In this document: positions 37,978 to 51,687 of the stretch, piece after piece
Position numbering within the stretch: the stretch's first letter is position 1
Layout: every line of letters starts with the position of its first letter
Assembly: GCF_003254395.2 (NCBI RefSeq)
Contig: NC_037652.1
Span: forward strand, 273,001 to 337,000
Source of the DNA: Apis mellifera
Taxonomy: Eukaryota > Arthropoda > Insecta > Hymenoptera > Apidae
Reading direction: 5' to 3'
Length of the DNA: 64,000 nucleotides
The notes under the pieces: model-generated
What the model was told of the DNA's origin: nothing
The model's database searches: none
The model's input: the letters and a program-made list of their open reading frames with translations, nothing else
Position numbers and translations under genes: made by a program

Positions 37978-40185
37978 AATTGTTATTTAACTTTAATTTC
38001 GAAAATATAGAATTTGCAACATTAATGTTTAATTTTATAACATTTTTATAAAATTATACAAGTTTTATAAAATAAATTTGATTAAGATTTAAGTTTTGTT
38101 AAACTTAAATTATTAAATTGGATTTAAAATGCTTAAAAAATATTCTGAAATTTGAATGAATCATAAAATATCACCAAAGTATTGATAAGTTTTTTTAAAA
38201 TTATAACCATATTATATCGCATCAAAAATATATTATTCATATAATAGAATGTGACAAATAAAATTATATAATAACAAAAAATCAATCCATTAAAAAATGA
38301 TTAAAAAATAAAAATTCTGTTTTATCTTTTTTTTTTATCATGAAAAAACTGGATAGAATGCTAGATAGTACCTATACAATAGTCATAGTATATAGTATAT
38401 ACTATATAGTAGAATTATAATTATAACATAACCAAATCCAAATCTATTTTAATTTATGTTTCTGTTGTAAAATTTTTTTACAAATAACATATTAAATTTA
38501 TTTAAAATATCTTTTGTAATATAAATTAATAAATATCAAATATATAAAAATATTATAAAAATATTGTTATTTCATTATTATTTTATTTTTAAAATATTAG
38601 ATGAACCAGCTTAAAATATTACTTGTATAAAATAATATTTAATAAATTTATTATATTAGAAATACTTTATATATACTTTTATACTACTAGTTTTGATATA
38701 CTGATAAAAAAAAAGTTAATATAACATATTTCTATTTTTAAATAGAAAACAAATACGAAATTAAACAAAAAATTCTTATATTCAATTAAAGTATTTATTT
38801 ATAAATGTACATTTACTATTAACTTTCTTTTTATATTTTTTTTTATCTCTTATTTCATTTTTAAAAAGGTATATTGTGTCGTTTTCATAAATTGATTTAA
38901 AGAGAAAATAATATATATGAAAGAGATTATAATAAAAATGAATAATATTGATATCATTTAGTTAATTATTTCTTTAGGTACTAAAGTTTATTATTCATTT
39001 ATTGTATTATCAATATAAATATTATGTTATTCTCAATATAATATTTTTTATCTATTTTATTTTATTATTAATCATATTATTATTAATCATTATTTCTTTT
39101 TAATCTGTTCAATTTTTTAAATTTTTTACTACTTTTTTTAGATGTATAGATACTGATATGTCAATTCTCTAACTTGATAATAATTAAATTCATAATATAA
39201 GTTATAACATATTTTTAAAATTTTTAAGTAATTTAAAAAATAAAATATTTCATCTATAAGTATTCTAATAAATATTCTTCTATTATCAATATTTGATTCA
39301 TAAACAATGAAATTTTCAAATTAATCTGCTTAACTAGTTTAGCTTTTAATAAATATAACTTAATTATATTAAAAGAGTTTGTAATTAATCTTATTAAACT
39401 TCCTATCTGCATTATTTCCGTTCTTTATTACTTCTTATATTTTATCTACACTAATATAATTTTTTATATTATAAATATTAATTTTATATTACAAATACAA
39501 TAGATGCATATTTAGAATCGAAATAAAATGTTGAAAAGAATAATTATATAAACGATGTCTTTTTCATAAATTTAGCAAATAAATAGAAAGCATAATCAAC
39601 AATTAGTATAATATTAAAATATATAATATTAAAAAAATATCGGATAATTTATATTATTGTTTTTTTATAAATATTTAGATCTAGTAAGAAAGAAATTATT
39701 ACTAACAATACTTTGCATTTTAAGAAACTACTAGAAATTTTACATTTGATATAAAAAAATTCAGTTATATATTATTATTATTATGCTTAACTTATAATAA
39801 TGATTTAAAACTAGATATAAATATATGCTACGAAAAAAAAAGATGATTGTTTTGATCATCTTTAAAAAAATTTATAATATTCTTTTTAATACATCTCTTT
39901 TTCATATCATCTCTCCTCTATAGGATGATTTCTCTTATTTCTAAAAAGAATATCCGCAAGAATATTGTTTCAGTCTTCTAGTATAGCGAATCAATACTAT
40001 AGCGACATTAAAAATTATAAAATTTTAATTAAATGAATGATTTACTTTCATTCCACTATGAGCCTCATTATAAATAAACAAAACATAAAAGCATATTCAT
40101 TCTTTTTTACATAATTCAAATCGATAGTGTCTAACTATAGTATCTAACTATATATCAATAATCCTATTGTTAATGTTCCACCCTA
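37978..40185. other. AT-rich non-coding block
   Basis: No gene. A perfect 20-bp palindrome lies at 38,389-38,408 (TATATAGTATATACTATATA). Confidence 0.55.
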
Positions 40186-40189
40186 TATA

Positions 40190-40770
40190 TCAAGGAAATC
40201 AGTGCCGGTGGTCGATGGTCAATTATAACGGACGAATATATAGCTTAAATTGCAGGTTTGCGTCACTTCGGCTGTGAAAAGAGACGATTTCGAGCCGCGA
40301 GTGTTCGTTTCAAAAGTGATCCAATCAAAACGTGTATGTACATACGAGGAAGTTGCCTCCTTTACAACGCTTGGCTCGAGGTCAAATAATCCATGGAGAG
40401 GAACACTGTACGGTCCCCGTTATACTCCGTGCTGACCCCAGACGAATCGGGAAAAAGGAGAACGCAATAATACAGGGACGGAAAAGAAGACGCGCGCAAT
40501 CCGTCGTCGATGGTCCCGAATGTTACCGAATACGTGTTATGTCGACTCATCTCCATGATGAAAACGGTTGTCTGTTGATCGATAAAAGAAGACATCTGCT
40601 GGCAATCATCAAACTACCGGTTTTATTTCGTATCGATTCACTTGCTACTTTGAATTTCGGAATATTCATTAAAGGAATACAAATCTTTTTCAATTTATCT
40701 TTTAATTATTTTGACATTAGAAATCGAGAATCTATATTTGAGCTTCGGATGTTTTTTTCATTTTAAGGAT
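40190..40770 (+). other. GC-rich island with longest open frames of the window
   Basis: About 450 bp of mixed composition. A plus-strand frame is open for 144 codons at 40,332-40,766 (starts GTG; basic stretch GRKRRRAQS near residue 50; then AT-rich, hydrophobic sequence). A second plus frame at 40,250-40,435 and a minus frame at 40,362-40,595 are open as well. I recognise no domain. A splice-acceptor-like TTGCAG precedes GTTTGCG at about 40,255. Three open frames over the same bases argue for composition instead of coding. A short untranslated or coding exon remains possible. Confidence 0.35.
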
Positions 40771-41920
40771 TTTTGATGAAAGAGATTTGATTTCTTTCTA
40801 ATGGATTTTTTAATTATTTTGATAGCAGAAATAAAACTTATTAATTCTTGTCTTCTAGGATTTATTATATTAAAAATAATATTATATAAATGCTAGAAAA
40901 AAAAGGTAAATTAGGTAATGCTATTAAATAAAATATGATTATAACCTTTCTTATTTACTCTATTTTTGTGTAAGAAATAATTAAAAAAAAAATCTATATA
41001 TTTAGAAAAATCAATCGCAATTATATCGTTTTTAAGCAAATTTCAAAAGTTTCTAAATTTTTATCAGCAATCTTTATCTTTTAAAATACATATCTAGTTA
41101 TTCTCGTAAATTATTAGCATTTAAAAAATAACAAAATAATATCTAATGAAACTATTATATAACATTCTAAATACATTGAAGAATTAGGATTATATTCTTT
41201 TCAGAAGTATTTTACAAAAAAAGAAAAAAAAATATAATAAAATAATGATGTTTAAAAAATTATTCTTAGTAAAAATGAAATTATATTAATATTAGATTAT
41301 TATTAATGAAATGAGTCTCAAATATATGAAATTTGTATTGTATTCTAAATTCTAAATAATTTTCTATATTTGTGAAATTAAATTTATAAATATCCAACAA
41401 TATCATTTATTTTTAGTAATAGTGATATAATTTATAGATTTAATCTAATTTTTTAAATTATAATAAATAAAAATATATTTTTTTTTAATAATTTAGGAAT
41501 AATATGCTATATTGGAAATTGGATTTTCAGAATTTATTATCTAAATTTATCATAATTTTGCGATTTATTTTAATACAATTCATGTGTTAATAAATTTATT
41601 TACTTTTATTTATTTTATTTATTTAATTTTATTTATTTATTTAATTTATAATTTACAATTTTGCGTGTTTGGTTTCAATCACATACAATTTTATTCTTGA
41701 GTTATAAAGACTTTTAGTCCTTGTTATCATTGATAAGGGAAGAAAATGTTGCCTTTTTTTTTCTATTCCACCATTCACGGTCAATAAATGCAAGATATAG
41801 ATTGCATACAATTATGAATTTGATTGTTAATTTTATATCTGTTCATATTAATATATTATTTATAATTGATATTTATTATATTATAATATAATTATCTCTG
41901 TTTCTGTTCAGATATTAAAC
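40771..41920. other. AT-rich non-coding block
   Basis: Nothing recognisable; imperfect TTTATTTA words at 41,600-41,650. Confidence 0.5.
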
Positions 41921-41924
41921 ATAT

Positions 41925-42430
41925 GGTACAGGGTGCTGCAAGAATATAATAATTTTTGAGAAAAAAATTTAGTTTTCTATTTAGAAACAATTCGTGATGT
42001 GACTGGAGTATTAATGTAGTTGTAGCATTTGAAACGATTTTCCAGTCAGTTTCAACCATAATCAATATCCTACTTGAGAAGAATTATTATTAACATTCAT
42101 AGATTAGTTTCCTAAAAAATAATGGAATTTTTTAATAGAATTTTTCAGATTGAAAGTGTCGCTCAATTAGGGGGCTGATCCATAGTGGTTGCTTGTGTAC
42201 TCATCAAAGACTCGCGATCTCGCGGATGAGCATAAAGGGGACTTTAGAGGATACAAGCAGAAAATTTTTTCAATTTTAGAACTTTGGGAATCTTTTTAAC
42301 CTCCAAAATTTTTTGAATTCCTGAACTATTAAAATTTTTAGAACCCTTGTAATTTTAAAATTTCTTAAAATCTTTCGAATTTCGAACTTTAGAATATTGT
42401 AAATTTAATGATAAATATTTATATACTTTC
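41925..42430 (+). repeat. Old dispersed repeat, copy B (partner at 5,955-6,560)
   Basis: Starts near GTACAGGGTGCTGCAAGAAT, which resembles the tip of a DNA transposon (a TA precedes CAGGGTG), and follows copy A through the anchors listed there. It also carries a nested pair of complementary arms not obvious in copy A: GCTTGT (42,191) with ACAAGC (42,253), and CTCATC (42,200) with GATGAG (42,225), around CGCGATCTCGCG. The right part consists of repeated GAACTTT/GAATTTT words. No protein is encoded. Confidence 0.62.
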
Positions 42431-45400
42431 ATTAACATATGAATTAATTTTATTATTACTATATATCATAACTTCAGGAACGAATCGAAGCTAACAATTT
42501 CTATAGAAATTAATGTTTTTAAATGTTTATCAATTTATTATGAATCTAAATTTAAACGTTTCAATTTTATTGAAAAGTTGTGAATATCATTTTCAGGATT
42601 TATTTAAATTAATAGTTTTTTAATTAATTATTTACAATTAATAGTTTAATAAAAATTTGATAATTTTTAATATTCTATAAAAAATACTATCTATATATCT
42701 ATTAAAGAACCATTCATGATAAATTGATATAAATATTAATATTTTTTGTTCATGATTGCCTCAATTATTAATATTCTAAAGAATAATATTTTATTAATAT
42801 AATTACTGCTTTTCTTATTTGCATTTAAATTATGTTTTATATAAAAATGATAAATATTTTAATTTTTTGGTAAAATATTATATTTTATATACTTGATATC
42901 AAAAATGTAAAATGTTAAAAAATTATTTAAAAATATAAAAAAATTGTTTTTCTATATTTTTAGTACAATTTTCTTCTGTAGTTAGACTATTGATATTATA
43001 ATAAATGATATTATGTTAAATTTTTTCATTATATATTATCTATAGGAACTATATTTATAATTATTTTTAATTTTATATATTAATTTATAAATTGCTTGAA
43101 TATATATAGATTATAAATTATTTAATTTCATTATTTGTATTGTAAATTTTTTTTGTTTATTATTTCCATTAATTAATTAGCATTTGATATATTTTAACCA
43201 ATGTATTTTTTTTATTATTTTAACATTTTATTATTCGAATTTGAATTTAATAATTTTTTTTAGATATTTATCATTTATTTTTATCATTGATTTTTTTCGA
43301 TATATTATTTATTTAGTTTAATATTCACAATTATCAGATTTTAGCTTTCATGAATTTGAGAGGAGAAGGTGATTTTTGTTTTTTTTTTTTTCAATAAAAT
43401 CTTAATTTATTTCGACAAAGAAATAAATAAATATTAAGGTTTGGATGATTTTGATTTTATCATGTAAATTTGAATGTTTCATTTTAATATTAAAAATTAG
43501 AAAACGATATAAAGATTACAAATTTAAAGAATGATAAAATATATTTATATATTATATAAGAATTTTATATAAAAATTCTTCTAAAGAAAAAAAAATTGTT
43601 TAATAATATAAATACATATATTTTTATTAAAAATGTGAAAGGATAAATCATTTATTACTTTTAACAGATAATATTAAACCTTTAAATAAAAAAATAAAAG
43701 TTGTATTTATTTATAATTTAATTTATACAAATAAAACTCCCTCTAAATTAATTAATCAGCAATAAAATCTTTAATATTGATTTTATTTTTCAGAATTAAA
43801 TATATATTTTCTGCAATTTTTCATGCGTAACATATTCTAGAATATTTACATTAGATTTTAGATTTTTAGATTTCTAAAGATTTTACTTTCTGATCTTAAA
43901 AATTTTGAGAATCTTATCTATTGAAAAATTATAAATATTTTTTTTAATTTAAAGAAAAATATAATTTTCATTTATATTTATAAATTTATAACTATATTTA
44001 TAAACTATATTTATAAATTTTATATAAATATTTTTTTTAATTACATGAAATTATAAAATTTGAATTTAGGATCATGATGAAAAAATATTAAATCTCCTTG
44101 AAATTTTACTAAAAATAATATTAAAAAACAGAATTCAATCATGTAAGAGAAAAAATTAAATGAAATATTGCATTAATTCAATATTCATAAAAAAATATTA
44201 CAAGTAAGCATTATATTTGAGAATAGCAAATGATGAATGAAGAAATATTGTTTTAAAAAAAATATATACATATATACAGTTAGAGTCAAAATTACTAAAT
44301 GATAAAAATGATGAAGTTTAATAAAAATCACACTATTGTTATATAATTAAGTTTTATTTTTTATACTTTTGTTTTTTATATTTTATATTTTTTATATTTT
44401 ATAGTATAGATTATTTATTTGACAATTAAAATTAATATTTAAGATTATCTATAAGATTATATATAAGCAGTTTGTAAATTAAGTTTGTAGAAAAAATTAT
44501 AGATGAACAAAAAAAATGGAAAAAAATAATAATTTCAAATTAAATTATTAGTAATATATTTTTCTTGTTATAATATCTGTATTAATATATTTTTACTTTT
44601 TATTAAATTTTCTAAGTATTCTTTCTTAAATACTAAATTTTCAAATATTTATTTTAAATTTCTAAAAATACTATTCTATTCTTCTGCTTATTTAAAAAGA
44701 GATTCAAATTTAAAATTCAATAAATTTGTCAAAATTTTAATTGAGTTTTAATTCAAACTTTTTGTCATCTATTTGTATAATTCAATTGTGTAATTATTAA
44801 GCACTAGAAATTTCATATTTTTATATGCAAAATTATATGCAAAAATTGTCATCCTAAAAAATAAATTCTTTATTTGAATCAATTTTTATTAAAATTTTTT
44901 TGAAACTTACATTTATTTCATTGATCTATTTATTGATATTACTATTTTATTAATCTAATCTAATTTTATTAATCTAATCATCTATTATTTTTTAGAAAAA
45001 AGATTTCCATAATTTTAATTATTATCAACTTAACTATTTAATGAAAAATTCTTTCAATGTTTCATTTTTTATTTCAAATTTCTAATGCTCTTATTATTCT
45101 AATAGGAAATTATATAAATAAATAAAATTTATTATAATCAAGAGATTAGATGCAGATCCATTGTTCATATTAATTATATTTTTTATTATATATTATATTT
45201 TCTTTTTAAAATAGTATAGCAAGTATAGCAAGATATAATATATAATTTCATAAAATATATAATAAATAAATATATAATAATAATAAATATTTAATTATTA
45301 TTTAATTATTATTTCGCATTATTATTATATCATTTATATTGATAAAATTTTTTAATCAATAATGTTCATTTTTTTAAACAATCTAAAACATTTTATTATT

Positions 45401-45605
45401 TTAATAATAAAATAATCTTTTTTGGATCATAGCTTTATAGAAAAGATAAGATGATTGTCGTTCAATATATTAATAATTAATAATTCTTTTTAATAAGAAA
45501 AATAATTTATTAATCGCATATATATTTATTATTTCAATATATACTTGTTAATTTATTAGAAAAAAGATTCATATATTGTAATTGTAATTTAATTCGTCAA
45601 ATGTC
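42431..45605. other. AT-rich non-coding block
   Basis: Nothing recognisable. Confidence 0.5.
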
Positions 45606-45609
45606 AATG

Positions 45610-45860
45610 CCTTGCAAATATATTCAATGATCATCCATATCTTCTGCCTAGGTACATACTTAGGTTTTTTGTCCAGACAGTGCCAACAAGACGGCGCCAG
45701 GGAATTTCTCATGTCGGGAAGCATGTTTACCGGTAATTAACAGAGATTCCAATGAAATGAACTATGTCCAATATATCACGAGCGCATATTTATTTTCGGT
45801 CAGTGGCTTCATGGGTAAAATTCGTAGCGAAATTGCGATCTCGTCCTCACAGAAAAAAAA
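45610..45860. other. Mixed-composition island at 45.7 kb
   Basis: About 250 bp including GACAGTGCCAACAAGACGGC and CGCCAGGGAATTTCTCATGT. One plus frame (45,757-45,951, 64 codons, ATG-less) runs into AT-rich sequence. There is an imperfect 8-bp stem CCTAGGTA/TACTTAGG near 45,648. Candidate conserved non-coding element. Confidence 0.35.
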
Positions 45861-47235
45861 CATAAATTGCATAGATTGTTTATTATTCTTGAATCAATTA
45901 ATCATTTCATGTCTCTTTGGATTAGTGTTGAATGTTGTTGCGATATATTGATATTAATTAAATTGGATTCTATAGATAATTTATTTAGATTTTTTTTGTT
46001 GAAATTTGAATTAAGTTTAAAAGTGATATTTTTCTTGCAATCTTGTTAATTATGTTTTTTTTTTATAATAGAGGAAAAATATCTTTTTTTTGTTTTTTGA
46101 TTTAGAAAGTTTTAAAATAACATTAAATAAAAAATCAAATGAATAACTTGATAAAACTTTATGTAGAATATTCTAACTATATAAATATAAATATATTATT
46201 AAATTATTGTATAATATAATATATTATTCACAAGAATTTTCAAAAATTTTTGAATTTTTTATTTTTTTAAATAAAAAACAGAATCGAATTATCAGAATAA
46301 ATATTATCGAATAATAATTTGAAATAATATAAATTATTAATAAATTTTAATGATAGACATAATGAAACACATAAGTATTAAAATAACAACATAATTATAA
46401 TTTATTTTATTTTTTTAAGAATTTTCGAATTCTATATTATTGAAAATTTATATAATAAATTCATAAATGTAACAAGTCTACATATCTTCCAAGAATCAGA
46501 TTTTTTAATGTCTTCTTTTTTTTTTTATTCAAATTTGTTATTAAAATCTGAAATCAATTTCTATTATTTATTAATGGATTTCAAATATTTTATATTATAT
46601 TCGTTCATTAATTCAAGGATGAATATATTTCTTTAAAAATAATAAAAATAATATTCATAAAAATAAAAAAAATAACATTTTAAAATTAAAGAATAAATTT
46701 AAAAATAAGAATGCATAGAAAAAAATTATAAATTGTTTCAAAATAATTTCATTATTTTTAATAATAGTCAAAAATTATAAATTATTATTTTTTTAAATAT
46801 AATAAAGCATTTATTTTTAAATTATTGATTTTTAATGCAATATTTATACATTTACAAAATTAATAATAATAAATAATATTATTAATAATAATAGAGAATG
46901 AAAAGAGTCATTCAAGTGGATGAAAAAAAAATTATTTATTAGTCATGAAATCTTTTAAAAAATTGTTATAAGATTTTGTTATAAAATTCAATCTATCATT
47001 TATGATAGTTGTTAAGATATAATTTAAACTTCTTGTTTGAAATTTAAATTGTATATCCATAAGCCGAGAATATGGCAATATAATTAATTTTTTAATTTTT
47101 TGAATTTCCATTAAAAAATTAATGAATATTCGCACTTAAAAATCTATATAATCTATATAAATATTATTCATTCAAAAAATATATACAAAAATATATGATT
47201 ATATATATATAAAATATTTAATAAATTTTTTCTTA
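45861..47235. other. AT-rich non-coding block
   Basis: Nothing recognisable; a minus 67-codon frame at 46,932-47,135 has no features. Confidence 0.5.
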
Positions 47236-47239
47236 TAAA

Positions 47240-48425
47240 TTAACACAGAAGGGATACCTATTAAATCGGATACTATAAATTTTTTGAAATTGGAAAATAT
47301 TTAAGACAATTTTTTTTTTATAATGATAGATTTGTACGTATATATTTCCATCTAATTTTAAATTATTGTTGTATCAAGCATAATAATAACAAAATTGAAT
47401 TTTTTCGACATCAAAAGTAAAATTGCTAGTTTCACAAAATATTTGCGAAATGTTATTAAAAATTAATTTCTTTTTTACTACATCTAAACAAATATTTATT
47501 CAAGAATACCAATATGAATTATTCAATATCAATTATCAATATCTTTTGTTTAATATTGTATTAATTGTATCAATTATACTAATTCATTAAGTTTGCAACT
47601 TTTATTGCCAAATTGTCAAATTTATAAAAGAGACACAACAAATGATTATGAAAAAAATATCATTTTTATTAAATATCACTCATAATTATTTTTTCCAAAA
47701 TTTTATTTCGATATATTGAATATGTATTATAAAAAATTAAAAACTTTTTTTATTACATAAGAAATTGTGTCAGTGCAAATAAAAAACAAAAAATAATAAA
47801 TGAAATAATATAGAAAGAAAGTATAAATCGATAATAAATTTTTTTAATATAAGTAAATTATACTGTTAATATTAGCTAAATTAATTAGACAGATTAATTT
47901 TGAAACTACTTCATTTATTTATGAATCAAATATTAATAATAGAAGAATATTTATCATATATGAAAAATTTTATTTTTTAAATTATTTAAAAGTTTAAAAA
48001 ATTTGCTATTATATTCAGAGAATTGATATGTCTGTATATCATATATCTAAAAAAAAAGTAATGAAAAATTAAAAAAGAAACCAATTTAGACTGACTGGAA
48101 AACTTATTTAAAAAAAAAAAATATTATGTAATGATACAGAATTTGATAAAATAATTGTGATTTTGATATTTGAAGAAATAATAATTGATGAAATAATGTT
48201 ATACTGTTTTATTTATAAATATCACTATCTTTTAAACAATTAATTTATGAAATAAATAAGATATATTTTCTTTAAAAAATAAAAAAAAATGTAAATATAG
48301 AAAAAGACTAAAAATATCATAGATACTTAACTAGATAATTGATCTTTCTAATTTTATTAATTAGAAATAAAATAGTCTTTTTGTTTATATTCTTTTTGAA
48401 ACAAAAATAATTCTTTTACTTTCAC
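47240..48425 (+). repeat. ~1.15-kb diverged direct duplication, copy A
   Basis: Collinear with 52,440-53,580 over its full length. Anchors in order include ATTAAATC.GA.A.TATAAAT, TTGAATTTTTT.GA.ATCAAAA, AATAATAAATGAAATAATA.AGA.AGAAAGT, AATAGAAGAATATTTAT.ATA, AATTGTGATTTTG.TATTT.AAGAAATAA, and AATAGTCTTTTT...GAAACAAAAAT at the right end. The spacing of anchors is nearly constant (offset 5,201 at the left, 5,147 at the right). No coding capacity. It could be a segmental duplication or two copies of an unrecognised element. Confidence 0.82.
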
Positions 48426-48712
48426 TTTTTCCTATATTTTCATACATTTTTCAATTCATCTATGCAATGATCAATGATTTAAATATTTTTATTTTTTATT
48501 ATTTTTTAATTTTTAAAAATAATAAATTATTCATAATTCATATTTTCTATATTTTTCAATACTTTTTTTTCAAAAGTTTTTTTTTTCTTATTTTTATTTC
48601 TTTGCAAGCAATAATATGCGAGTACAAATATCATTTCATGTTTTTTTTTTATAAAATTGAGAATATATATACTTAAAAAAGAATATACTGCTTTAATCTT
48701 ATTATATTATAT

Positions 48713-48715
<3 letters not shown>
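48426..48715. other. AT-rich non-coding stretch
   Basis: Phe-rich open frame at 48,467-48,676 arises from T-runs; not a gene. Confidence 0.5.
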
Positions 48716-48766
<51 letters not shown>

Positions 48767-48795
48767 TATTATTATATCTTATTATATTATATCTC
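48716..48795. repeat. (AT)n microsatellite with TCTTATTATAT flanks
   Basis: About 24 AT dinucleotides at 48,716-48,764, flanked by repeated ATCTTATTATATT words. Confidence 0.92.
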
Positions 48796-50215
48796 CTTGG
48801 GTTTACATTTGAGATAAATATTTTAAACATTTAGATAAAAAATATTTTATAAAAATATTCGAACGTGAGATTTATCTTTTATATTAGAAACATTATTTTA
48901 TAGAATATTATATATCCGTTACAAAAAATATGAATTTCTAACGTAGCTTATAAATTAAAAAATATATGATTCTATTTAAAAAGACAAATTTGGTTTTCAT
49001 ATGTTTCTCAAATATTCATTAATAAAATAATTAATAACACCATATTATATCTTATATCCTCTTCTGCACTATAAAATTTTAATATGAAACGCAATATGAA
49101 AAAAATAATTTATAAATTATTTAAAATAATCATATTGAGACTCATATACTAAAATCAAAACTTTAGTATCTTATATTTTCTTACTTTTCCTCTATTCTTT
49201 ATAAATTAAATTCAATATTATTTGTTAAACTTTTTCTTAAAGTTCTTATTTTAAATTTTTCAGTTGGGATTCGAATTAATCTTAGAGACAATTTTTAAAC
49301 TTTTAATATTTTTTTTATAGATTTATTGATTATATTTTTAATGATATTTGCACTCTTTGATTCTATATAAAAGTTTGGATATTTATATATTTTTCTTAAA
49401 TTCGTTCATTTTATATTAATTCGCATCATAATAAGTATTTATTCTTATTGTACATTATAAATTGAACAAGAAAAGTAAAAAAATATTATAAAATAAAAGG
49501 ATATAAAAAGAATATGAAACTTGACTATAATAGAAATAAAAATCAAATAAAATATAAATGTATATTAATATAATGGTAAAAAGATATATATTTCAATACT
49601 AATCAATTATTTTTCTTAAATATATTGCAATTGAAATACATTGAAGAAAAAATACAATAATAAAAAAAATACAATAATAAAAAATATAATAAAAAATATA
49701 AAGTATAAAAGATAGAAATTATGAAAATTCAAGATTAAAAAAATTTGAATGTAAATTTATATTGATATAAAAAGAAGAAGTTTATATTGTTAATGGTTAT
49801 TTTTATTATATATTAAAAATTAAAAAATAAAAACAAAGAAATACCTATAAGAAAAATATAAAAAAAATTAAAAATAAAAAAAGAAAAAAATAAAAAAAGA
49901 TTAAAAAAATTAAATTTTTATTAATATGTTTCTTCATTAAATCTTTATTAATAATTAATAAAAACTTATAAATAATTAATAAATAATTTTTAAGAATTCA
50001 ATCGTAAGATTATAAAATCACAAAGTGTCAACTATATCTTTTCTTTGAAAATATATATATTATTTTTTTGAATAAAGAATGACGGAATTTTTTTGCTATT
50101 TTTTGATTTGATAAACTTAATTTAAAATTTATTTATTATCATATTATAGAATATTTATTTCATAATTTTGTACTAATTTTTTTTAAATTTTACTTAAAAT
50201 AAATTAAATTTTCAT
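48796..50215. other. AT-rich non-coding block
   Basis: Nothing recognisable; A-rich repeats (AATACAATAATAAAAAAAAT) at 49,650-49,700 and 49,830-49,910. Confidence 0.5.
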
Positions 50216-50219
50216 CTTT

Positions 50220-50770
50220 TTCACTTTAAATAACAATTACGTTCTTCTTCTAAGAAATTCTTAATAAATCCACTTCAAATCCTTATCATAATCGCAATTA
50301 AAGAATAGATATTGAATTAATTTCTACATTCCCAAATAGTCAATTATATCTATTACTCTCTAAATCATAAAGTTTTTTATGCATCATATCATTTCTCTAC
50401 TCGTATACTAATCACTATATGCCATTAGACTACGGTGTTAATCTCTTAATTATTGCATTCCTAACTATCCTATTTCATTCCATTTCACAAACTCATTCAT
50501 TCATCATTGATATGGTTCGCAGATAAATCCACAGATACAACAGGTGAACTTTGCTTGTTTATTCACATGACATATCAACGATTGCTCTTTAAATAAATGT
50601 ATCATGTTCCAAGAACCGTATGTAATAGACAAATAATTCTTGAAGTTGATTGCTTTTTCATTTCATTATTGAAATATATTATAATTTATCGAAATTCTAC
50701 ATGATTAATTCTTTCATTATTAGCGATTTCTACAGTTCATCCATATTAGGGTTTTATATGATTTTATATC
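50220..50770. other. Weak mixed-composition island at 50.4-50.7 kb
   Basis: Less AT-biased than the surroundings (ATGCCATTAGACTACGGTGT, AAATCCACAGATACAACAGG). No frame or motif is recognisable. Confidence 0.3.
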
Positions 50771-51685
50771 GTTTTTTATTACATGAAAACCAATATTTAT
50801 CTATATATTAGAGTCTAATCTATATACTAGAGTCTAATAGATATTTTATACAATAAATCTATTGATTATATTAATCTATATCATATTATTTACATTAATA
50901 TATATCATATTATATCTTATTATTCTATATCATATTATTATTAAAAATACAATTTTTATATTATTTTCTTTTATATTTATGTAATAAATATTACATATAA
51001 TAAAATGTAATAAAAATAAAAATAAAAATCTCTCTTTAATTATTCAAATAATTTAGAAGAAAATGATTTATCCATACAGAAATCTGTATTCATGTTCAAA
51101 TATTTTTAATATTAATATTAAATATCAAAGAATATGATAGTAATTCAATTAATGGTTAAAGTCTTTGCACTTTATTAAAATTCTTAAAATTAATAATAAT
51201 AAGTTTGGTTTTAAGAAATTTGATTTTAAGAAATTATTTTTAAATATTATTTGTTTATATTCGAATCCAAATTCAATTCATTACTTCATTTTTTACTTCT
51301 ATCTGTTATTTTTTATGTCAACTTAATTAGATGTAAATAGTAGATGTATTTTTCATATCTTAAGTTATTTATATTTTTTTTTCTATTATAACATTCCAAT
51401 AATTATTGAATTATTTTTTGAATTTATTATATTATATATCCAATTATGTTTTTAAAAAGTTAATTAGAAAAAATAAAAATTCCTTTAAAGAAATTCAAGA
51501 GTTAAATTTTGACCTGGATATAAATGAATTAGGATACTTGTTTTCTGTTTTCAAAGTTTTTGATTAATTTCAAATATTTAGTTTAATTCTAAATAATTAT
51601 TCATTCAGAATATTTTATATAAATTTTAAATTATGATATAACTAATAATATCTAATTCTTTAATTTATATCTAATTGTAAAAATT
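50771..51685. other. AT-rich non-coding block
   Basis: Nothing recognisable; TCTATATYAGAGTCTAAT is doubled at 50,800-50,840. Confidence 0.5.
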
Positions 51686-51687
51686 TC

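Noticed and set aside
45757..46049. Overlapping 60-64 codon plus frames
   Set aside because: Different frames of the same island and AT-rich flank; no domain and no conserved start.
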